A stretch of 11,276 nt of DNA, from positions 1 to 11,276 of the forward strand of contig JAIPJR010000078.1 in assembly GCA_021734045.1 (NCBI GenBank), in the 5' to 3' direction. Below the pieces are notes generated by a model, which did not search any database, was not told where the DNA came from, and saw only the letters and a program-made list of their open reading frames with translations. The translations under genes and the position numbers were made by a program. This document shows positions 6,958-11,276 of this stretch, piece after piece. How positions within the stretch are numbered: the first letter of the stretch is position 1; each line of letters opens with the position of its first letter. The DNA is from Fidelibacterota bacterium (GTDB taxonomy: Bacteria > Fidelibacterota > UBA8477).

Positions 6958-8369
6958 CACAAATTCAATCACAATCACAATCGCAATCAACGATTGTCAT
7001 CGGGGGCGGCATTGCCGGCCTCACCGTCGCCTACCGGTTACAATCTGCCGGCGGGGATGTCACATTGCTGGAAGCCAATGATCAGATCGGCGGACCGGTT
7101 CAAACTGTATTGTCGGAGGGGTTTTTAGCCGAATTGGGACCCAATACCATTCTGGAGACCTCACCGAGAGTCACCGCCCTGGTCACAGATCTGGGGTTAG
7201 ACGAGCAAAAAGTTTACGCCAATGACGCTTCCGCCAAGCGTTTTCTGGTGCGGAACAAACAACCCCATGCCCTGCCCTCCTCACCCGGTGGCATGCTCAC
7301 AACACCCTTATTCAGTCCCATGGGCAAGTTGGGCATGGTAAAAGAGCTGTTCAAGGGTTCCTGGGATAATCGCTATGAAGAGTCGCTGGCTCAGTTCGTG
7401 GTACGGCGACTGGGAAAAGAATTTCTGGATTATGTCATCAATCCCTTCGTAGCCGGCGTCTATGCCGGGGATCCGGAACACCTGAGCGTGAAGCACGGTT
7501 TTCCCAAGCTGTACGAACTTGAACAAAAGTACGGTGGGCTTGTGAAAGGTCAGATAAAGGGCGCGAAAGAGCGTAAAAAGCGCCAGGAAAAATCCAAACA
7601 GGCCGCCCGGATGTTTTCCTTCAAAGGTGGCTTGAAAATGTTACCGGAAATGCTGGCAACGAAATTGGGAAACGCCGTGCGGAAAAATGCCCGGGTGACA
7701 GATATTTCCCAAATCGACGGGAAATGGCAGGTGAGTTTTTCGACCGGTGGTGGCGCAGTGACGCAATTGCAGGCTGAGAAGGTGATTTATGCCGGGACGG
7801 CTTTCGGTATCCCCAATTTGACTGTCAACGGCCGGCCAGAACCGGAATTTAAGCCCTTCGATGAAATATACCATCCGCCGGTTTTCAGCCTTACGCTGGG
7901 TTTTAAGCGCGAAGATGTGCAGCATCCCCTGGATGGATTTGGAATGCTCATCCCCAAGGTGGAAGGTTTTAATATTTTGGGCGCCCTGTTCACATCAACC
8001 CTGTTCCCCATGCGAGCACCCCAAGACCATGTAACACTCACCATTTTCATCGGCGGTGTCCGGCAGCCCGAATTGGCGGCAAAGCCGGTGGACGAACTGA
8101 TTACCCTGGCATTGGTGGATTTGAAGGTCACGCTGGGTGTTACGGGAAAACCGGTGTACACCCACCACCAGTTCTGGCCCAAAGCCATTCCTCAGTACGA
8201 TGTGGGCTACGGGCAGTACAAAGATCGTCTGGATGAGCTGGAATCGCGTTACCCGGGATTGTATTTCACCGGAAATTATCGCAACGGCATTTCCGTTGCC
8301 GATACCATTAAAAATGCGGTGGAGTTGAGTGACAGATTGCTGGGAATTGAACCGGAAGAGGACACGTAA
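6954..8369 (+). CDS. hemY: Protoporphyrinogen oxidase, HemY-type FAD flavoprotein
   Basis: This FAD enzyme removes six electrons from protoporphyrinogen IX, classically with O2 as acceptor; some relatives instead oxidise coproporphyrinogen III. The 471 residues are usual. The dinucleotide-binding motif [17 protein letters not shown] (13-29) and Glu40 in [10 protein letters not shown] mark the Rossmann fold. [17 protein letters not shown] followed by [17 protein letters not shown] is the family's central signature. [18 protein letters not shown] (438-455) is the C-terminal FAD-binding stretch. The first 12 residues are odd: [12 protein letters not shown], encoded by four near-identical hexamers. 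No other start lies before the FAD motif, and GGGAG at 6938-6942 is 11 nt from ATG. It overlaps hemH by 4 nt. The FMN enzyme HemG and the membrane protein HemJ are unrelated alternatives, so the symbol hemY is preferred; many annotations write hemG for this family. Confidence 0.95.
   Translation: MTQIQSQSQSQSTIVIGGGIAGLTVAYRLQSAGGDVTLLEANDQIGGPVQTVLSEGFLAELGPNTILETSPRVTALVTDLGLDEQKVYANDASAKRFLVRNKQPHALPSSPGGMLTTPLFSPMGKLGMVKELFKGSWDNRYEESLAQFVVRRLGKEFLDYVINPFVAGVYAGDPEHLSVKHGFPKLYELEQKYGGLVKGQIKGAKERKKRQEKSKQAARMFSFKGGLKMLPEMLATKLGNAVRKNARVTDISQIDGKWQVSFSTGGGAVTQLQAEKVIYAGTAFGIPNLTVNGRPEPEFKPFDEIYHPPVFSLTLGFKREDVQHPLDGFGMLIPKVEGFNILGALFTSTLFPMRAPQDHVTLTIFIGGVRQPELAAKPVDELITLALVDLKVTLGVTGKPVYTHHQFWPKAIPQYDVGYGQYKDRLDELESRYPGLYFTGNYRNGISVADTIKNAVELSDRLLGIEPEEDT
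6966..6989 (+). repeat. Hexanucleotide repeat at the start of hemY
   Basis: Four tandem hexamers (CAATCA, CAATCA, CAATCG, CAATCA) lie four codons after the ATG and encode Gln-Ser four times. Changes in copy number would keep the frame, so this is not an on/off phase switch. It would only lengthen or shorten the N-terminal tail ahead of the FAD domain. Confidence 0.9.
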
Positions 8370-8379
8370 GCAACACGCG

Positions 8380-8385
8380 AAGGAG
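8380..8385 (+). promoter_or_regulatory. hemB ribosome binding site that fixes the start
   Basis: AAGGAG lies 6 nt before ATG 8392. It is the best Shine-Dalgarno sequence in the window. It settles the start against an in-frame GTG at 8329, which would place 21 extra residues inside the end of hemY. Confidence 0.85.
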
Positions 8386-8391
8386 CTGGAA

Positions 8392-9375
8392 ATGGATTTG
8401 GATCATCGTCATTTAATCTATCGTCCCCGCCGGTTACGGCGGAATACCAATATCCGTGGACTGGTTCGTGAAAACCATGTCACGCCGAATGATCTGGTGA
8501 TGCCGGTATTTATCACTGCGGGGAAAAATAAAAAACACAAAATCCCCTCCATGCCCGGTATTTATCAATGGTCATTGGACAAAGTGGGTCATCACATCGC
8601 TGATTTGATGAATGCGGGCATTACCCGTGTGATTCTGTTCGGTATTCCGTCAGAGAAAGATGCTACCGGCTCCGATGCCATTGATGATGATAAGGGTATT
8701 ATTCAACAATCCATTCGTTTTCTGCGGAAGCATTTCCCCGAACTCTACATCATCACCGATATATGCATGTGCGAATACACCGATCACGGACATTGCGGCA
8801 TTATCCATGAAAATGATGTGCACAATGACACCACCCTCACCTATCTGCAGAAACAGGTGGTGAGTCATGCCCGCGCTGGTGTGGACATGGTTGCTCCCTC
8901 CGGCATGATGGATGGGATGGTGGATGCCATTCGCATGGCGCTGGATGAAAATGATTTTGAGCAGATTCCCATCATGAGTTACGCCGTAAAATATGCCTCT
9001 GCTTATTACGGTCCCTTCCGGGAGGCCGCCGAGTCAGCGCCCCAATTTGGCGACCGCCAAGCCTATCAGATGGATCCGGCCAATGTACGGGAAGCCCTCA
9101 AAGAGGCGGAGTTGGACATTGCCGAAGGTGCCGACATTCTCATGGTGAAACCCGCCCTGGCTTATCTGGATGTGATCGCCCGGGTGCGGGAAATGACCAG
9201 TTTGCCCATAGCCTGCTACAATGTCTCCGGCGAATATTCCATGATTAAAGCCGCCGCCGCCAAGGGCTGGATTGATGGTACCAAGGTCATGCTGGAGACG
9301 CTGACCGCCATGAAACGGGCCGGCGCGGATATTATCCTGACCTATTTTGCCCTGGAAGCGGCGAAGTATCTTTAA
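8392..9375 (+). CDS. hemB: Delta-aminolevulinic acid dehydratase (porphobilinogen synthase)
   Basis: HemB condenses two 5-aminolevulinates into porphobilinogen; the family forms octamers. The 327 residues are full length. The opening [18 protein letters not shown] is typical. [14 protein letters not shown] puts cysteines at 125, 127 and 135, the three-cysteine site of the zinc-dependent class, where magnesium-type enzymes have aspartates. The two Schiff-base lysines are Lys200 in [15 protein letters not shown] and Lys253 in [22 protein letters not shown] and CYNVSGEY are further conserved blocks. It is 22 nt behind hemY and closes the cluster, although it acts early in the pathway. No convincing terminator follows its stop at 9373-9375. 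The porphobilinogen it makes is used by HemC. Confidence 0.98.
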   Translation: MDLDHRHLIYRPRRLRRNTNIRGLVRENHVTPNDLVMPVFITAGKNKKHKIPSMPGIYQWSLDKVGHHIADLMNAGITRVILFGIPSEKDATGSDAIDDDKGIIQQSIRFLRKHFPELYIITDICMCEYTDHGHCGIIHENDVHNDTTLTYLQKQVVSHARAGVDMVAPSGMMDGMVDAIRMALDENDFEQIPIMSYAVKYASAYYGPFREAAESAPQFGDRQAYQMDPANVREALKEAELDIAEGADILMVKPALAYLDVIARVREMTSLPIACYNVSGEYSMIKAAAAKGWIDGTKVMLETLTAMKRAGADIILTYFALEAAKYL

Positions 9376-9578
9376 TAATCAGTAGAATTTCCTCTTGGTT
9401 GTCATCCCGAACGGAGCTGAGGGATCTCGTCAATTGAGCATGGAACATTTTTATTCCCCACAACCATATTAATCCGTGAAAATCTGCTAAATCTGTGTAA
9501 TCGGTGTTCTATTTAATTCGTGCACCTTCGTGAAATTCGTGTTTTAGTGTAAGCGGGTAGACGGGTAAGCGAGTAGGG

Positions 9579-9612
9579 GAATTCCCAATCACAAGCATCA
9601 AATCTCAAACAA
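9579..9612 (+). repeat. Direct repeat, copy 1 (34 bp; partner at 9924-9958)
   Basis: It begins GAATTCCCAATCACAAGC and ends AAATCTCAAACAA. The partner 345 bp downstream is identical apart from one extra A after GAATTCCC. The surrounding bases differ, so this is a short dispersed unit rather than a large duplication. Confidence 0.9.
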
Positions 9613-9765
9613 GTAGGGATTCCGGATTTGCGGATGATCGGATGAGCGAATTGCGATTATCAAATTGTTTAGTGGGAGTCAGTGAAGAAATGTCTGTTCT
9701 CCTTCGGTTCATCCCTTGGACTGGTACAAAAAGCTTCATTCAGTCTTAGCAAGCGCTGCGTCTGC

Positions 9766-9819
9766 TTTTTGCCTCGCGGTAAATCTCCAAACGGAAATCC
9801 GCCCACTCCGCGGCAAAAA
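9766..9819. repeat. Inverted repeat with a 2-nt bulge in the hemB-lipoprotein spacer
   Basis: TTTTTGCC-TC-GCGG (9766-9779) pairs with CCGCGGCAAAAA (9808-9819), giving 12 bp with a bulge around a 28-nt loop. T precedes and A follows the stem on both strands, the reverse of an intrinsic terminator. Confidence 0.7.
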
Positions 9820-9827
9820 AATTACAT

Positions 9828-9919
9828 CTGCGACCTTCGCGTTTGGCTTTGCGCCTTCGCGGTTAAGATTTTCCGGTCCTTTTCATCTGTGTTTGTCTGC
9901 GTTCATCTGTGGCAAAAGT
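9828..9919 (+). repeat. TTCGCGGTTAA-type intergenic repeat with CGTTCATCTGTGG tail
   Basis: The block opens CTGCGACCTTCGCG, continues GCGCCTTCGCGGTTAAG to 9867, and ends TCTGCGTTCATCTGTGGC (9896-9913). The tail recurs on the minus strand beside hemN (5622-5642), and the head recurs at 5941 and 10032. Confidence 0.75.
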
Positions 9920-9923
9920 GAGA

Positions 9924-9958
9924 GAATTCCCAAATCACAAGCATCAAATCTCAAACAA
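9924..9958 (+). repeat. Direct repeat, copy 2 (35 bp; partner at 9579-9612)
   Basis: Same unit as at 9579 with a single A inserted. It runs on into further CAAAT/TCTCAA-rich sequence up to about 9990 that the first copy lacks. Confidence 0.9.
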
Positions 9959-10031
9959 ATTCCAAATCGTTAAATCTCAATTCTCAAAACAGAAATCCAG
10001 CGCCAACCGCAGTCTGAGTTATATCACGCTC

Positions 10032-10096
10032 CTCTGCGAACTTGGCGTTTTACTCTGCGCCTTTGCGGTTAAATGCCTTTTGCTTCCTGTGGTTTA
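10032..10096 (+). repeat. TTTGCGGTTAA-type intergenic repeat, copy upstream of the lipoprotein gene
   Basis: It runs CTCTGCGAACTTGGCG, CTCTGCGCCTTTGCGGTTAA, ATGCCTTTTGCTT and ends TGTGGTTTA. It aligns with 5941-6004 with about two-thirds of bases shared by eye. Unlike that copy, it lies 184 nt before the next start and supplies no ribosome binding site. Confidence 0.75.
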
Positions 10097-10107
10097 AAAA
10101 ATCAGAC

Positions 10108-10135
10108 ATCGAATCAATCGAATGGAATCGAATGG
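10108..10135 (+). repeat. Short tandem repeat, 10-bp unit AATCGAATGG
   Basis: Two exact units lie at 10116-10125 and 10126-10135, with a partial unit ATCGAATC before them. It may be a simple slippage product. Confidence 0.85.
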
Positions 10136-10279
10136 TTTGAGATGGCAGAAATCCCAAACCTATTCAGGGGTTTTCTCACCTGTAAAAAATACTTGGCATC
10201 AGTAATATTTGCGTGCAAACTCCCGACAGACCGCTAAAAATAAGCGAAAAACTCATAAAAACCGGATACCAATTCAAAC

Positions 10280-11276
10280 ATGAAACCCCATTTATTTTCT
10301 TCCATTCTCATTAGCAGGGTAATAATCCTCACCAGTGTCATGATTCTCTTCTCCGCTTGCCAGGAGCCGGAAAAGCCGGAACCCTACCCCGACAGTGACC
10401 TGGTGCTGGAAAAGCTGGATGTGAGTTGTACCGAAGCCTGGCTGAAACTGTCTCTGACCCAGACCGACTCCGGCGCCACCACATCCATACCCATCATCCT
10501 GACCCGGGATGGTGAGGCAACTCAATCTTTTGCCTTCACACCACCGGAAACGCTGGTTGTGGATGCGGGACTCGAACCTGCCCATAGCTACCAGTATCAG
10601 GTGCAGCGTCAGTCGGTGCACGACAATAAGGTCATAGACACCAGCAACACCCTCACCGTCACCACCCTGGACACCACCAGTCATGACTTTACCTGGACCA
10701 TCGACACCCTGGGTGATTACGGCAGTTATTTCAATGATGTGGCTATTATTGATGAAAACAATATCTGGGCGGTGGGGATGGTTAAGACAGACAGTGGCGA
10801 CTTCAATGCTGCGCGTTGGGAGGGTCAGGAATGGGAGGTATTGAGAATAGCACCAGGCGGATTTTTTGGACCGATAACGGCAATATGGGCAAATTCTGGA
10901 AATGATATATGGTTCGGTAAATGGGGTTTAGCATTCCATTTTGATGGTGCAAGCTTCACAAGATTTGACCCGGGTAACAGCACTTTCCCGGGAATGCCAT
11001 CCATCAACACCATCTGGGGCTCCTCACCGGAGGATGTGTGGTTTGTGGGGAATGGCGGGAGTATTGTGCACTACGACGGGAGCGGTTTCCAGCGGCTGGA
11101 GAGTGGGACGGAGGTGGATTTGAAGGATATCACCGGTACACCGGATGGCGACCATGTTTTCGTGAGTGGCTGGAATCAGTCCGGGGGTAACTGGTCTTCT
11201 CCGCTGCTCCATATTCAAGGTAATTTGGTTGATGTCACTTACGAGTCCACCTACCCATGGGGCAATCAAACCAACT
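10280..11276 (+). CDS. Lipoprotein with Fn3-like domain and propeller-like repeats (3' end outside window)
   Basis: The frame is open from ATG 10280 to the window edge (332 residues, no stop). The N-terminus is a lipoprotein signal: a charged start, a hydrophobic stretch VIILTSVMILFSAC (14-27), and lipobox FSAC with Cys27. Pro/Glu-rich QEPEKPEPYPDSD follows, so the protein is probably exported and lipidated. Residues 41-130 have an Fn3-like look (LKLSLTQTD, LEPAHSYQYQV, TLTVTTLD). From 150 on there are four blade-like repeats about 40-48 residues apart: FNDVAIIDENNIWAVG (151-166), ITAIWANSGNDIWFG (199-213), INTIWGSSPEDVWFVGNGG (242-260) and LKDITGTPDGDHVFVSGW (281-298), two of them followed by a HFDG or HYDG turn. 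This suggests a beta-propeller; no enzyme motif is seen. There is no Shine-Dalgarno sequence. Its link to haem synthesis is doubtful after 904 bp of spacer. Function unknown. Confidence 0.88.
   Translation, partial: MKPHLFSSILISRVIILTSVMILFSACQEPEKPEPYPDSDLVLEKLDVSCTEAWLKLSLTQTDSGATTSIPIILTRDGEATQSFAFTPPETLVVDAGLEPAHSYQYQVQRQSVHDNKVIDTSNTLTVTTLDTTSHDFTWTIDTLGDYGSYFNDVAIIDENNIWAVGMVKTDSGDFNAARWEGQEWEVLRIAPGGFFGPITAIWANSGNDIWFGKWGLAFHFDGASFTRFDPGNSTFPGMPSINTIWGSSPEDVWFVGNGGSIVHYDGSGFQRLESGTEVDLKDITGTPDGDHVFVSGWNQSGGNWSSPLLHIQGNLVDVTYESTYPWGNQTN

Larger units (their letters stand above)
9376..10279. other. Gene-free stretch of mosaic intergenic repeats between hemB and the lipoprotein gene
   Basis: Nothing in these 904 bases reads as a credible gene. 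From left to right it holds: a GTCATCCCGA/GAGGGATCTCG-type word (9401-9429); AATCTGTGTAATCGGTG- and AATTCGTGCA-type words (9471-9550); GGGTAGACGGGTAAGCGAG (9555-9573); the first copy of a 34-bp direct repeat; GCGGATGATCGGATG (9630-9644); an inverted repeat (9766-9819); a TTCGCGGTTAA block with a CGTTCATCTGTGG tail (9828-9919); the second direct repeat; another TTTGCGGTTAA block (10032-10096); and a 10-bp tandem repeat. The last 140 bases, before the lipoprotein, are AT-rich and should contain its promoter, but no -35/-10 pair with proper spacing stands out. Confidence 0.8.

Noticed and set aside
8329-8391. Longer hemB from GTG 8329
   Set aside because: The 21 extra residues lie inside hemY and are not typical of the family, while ATG 8392 has an AAGGAG at ideal spacing.
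9766-9819. Inverted repeat as a transcription terminator between hemB and the lipoprotein
   Set aside because: The T-run is before the stem and the A-run after it on both strands, opposite to an intrinsic terminator. It also lies about 390 nt past hemB.
9682-10097. Overlapping small frames with strings such as CAFAVK and VHLWQK
   Set aside because: They are translations of the TTTGCGGTTAA/CATCTGTGGC spacer repeats, occur in several frames, and have no ribosome binding sites or recognisable domains.
10193-10216. TTGGCA and a nearby TTTGCGTGC as a sigma-54 or sigma-70 promoter for the lipoprotein
   Set aside because: The GG-to-GC spacing is 14 or 17 instead of 10 for sigma-54, and TTGGCA to TAATAT is only 4 nt apart for sigma-70.

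Overview
The window holds a haem-biosynthesis cluster with every gene on the + strand: the 3' part of hemA, then hemC, hemD, hemE, hemN, hemH, a HemY-type protoporphyrinogen oxidase gene and hemB. A lipoprotein gene follows and runs off the right edge. Together the haem genes cover the C5 route from glutamyl-tRNA to protohaem. The one enzyme not seen is glutamate-1-semialdehyde aminomutase (hemL), which must lie outside the window if the route is complete. No transposase, phage gene, CRISPR array, tRNA or rRNA is visible.

Organism: a Gram-negative-type bacterium of roughly 50% GC in its genes, with AT-richer spacers. Three things suggest the FCB side of the tree (Neomarinimicrobiota, Calditrichota, Ignavibacteriota or relatives): spacers built from degenerate words such as TTTGCGGTTAA, CGTTCATCTGTGG and AATTCGTGCA; the CCCCTCCGGGGGAGGGG hairpin; and a secreted lipoprotein with an Fn3-like part followed by propeller-like repeats. 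This is inference from style, not from a marker gene. Several genes have clear Shine-Dalgarno sequences (hemB, hemN), which argues against typical Bacteroidia.

Layout: 1-785 hemA (5' end missing). 786-1440 spacer filled by a 201-bp tandem repeat (2.8 copies). 1441-4136 hemC-hemD-hemE, tightly packed with overlaps or 3-nt gaps. 4137-4223 short spacer with a strong ribosome binding site. 4224-5594 hemN. 5595-6009 spacer made of nested inverted repeats, whose right end also supplies the hemH ribosome binding site. 6010-9375 hemH, hemG/hemY and hemB, overlapping or 22 nt apart. 9376-10279 a 904-bp gene-free stretch of mosaic repeats. 10280-11276 lipoprotein, 5' part only.

How the genes work together: HemA makes glutamate semialdehyde, HemB makes porphobilinogen, and HemC with HemD make uroporphyrinogen III. 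HemE decarboxylates this to coproporphyrinogen III, HemN oxidises it without oxygen to protoporphyrinogen IX, the FAD oxidase yields protoporphyrin IX, and HemH inserts iron. The oxygen-independent HemN sits beside an oxidase of a family that normally uses O2, which hints at a facultative or microaerobic life. The genes are ordinary family members. The unusual material is in the spacers, chiefly the structured tandem repeat ahead of hemC and the inverted-repeat element ahead of hemH. I do not see a convincing undescribed multi-gene system here.
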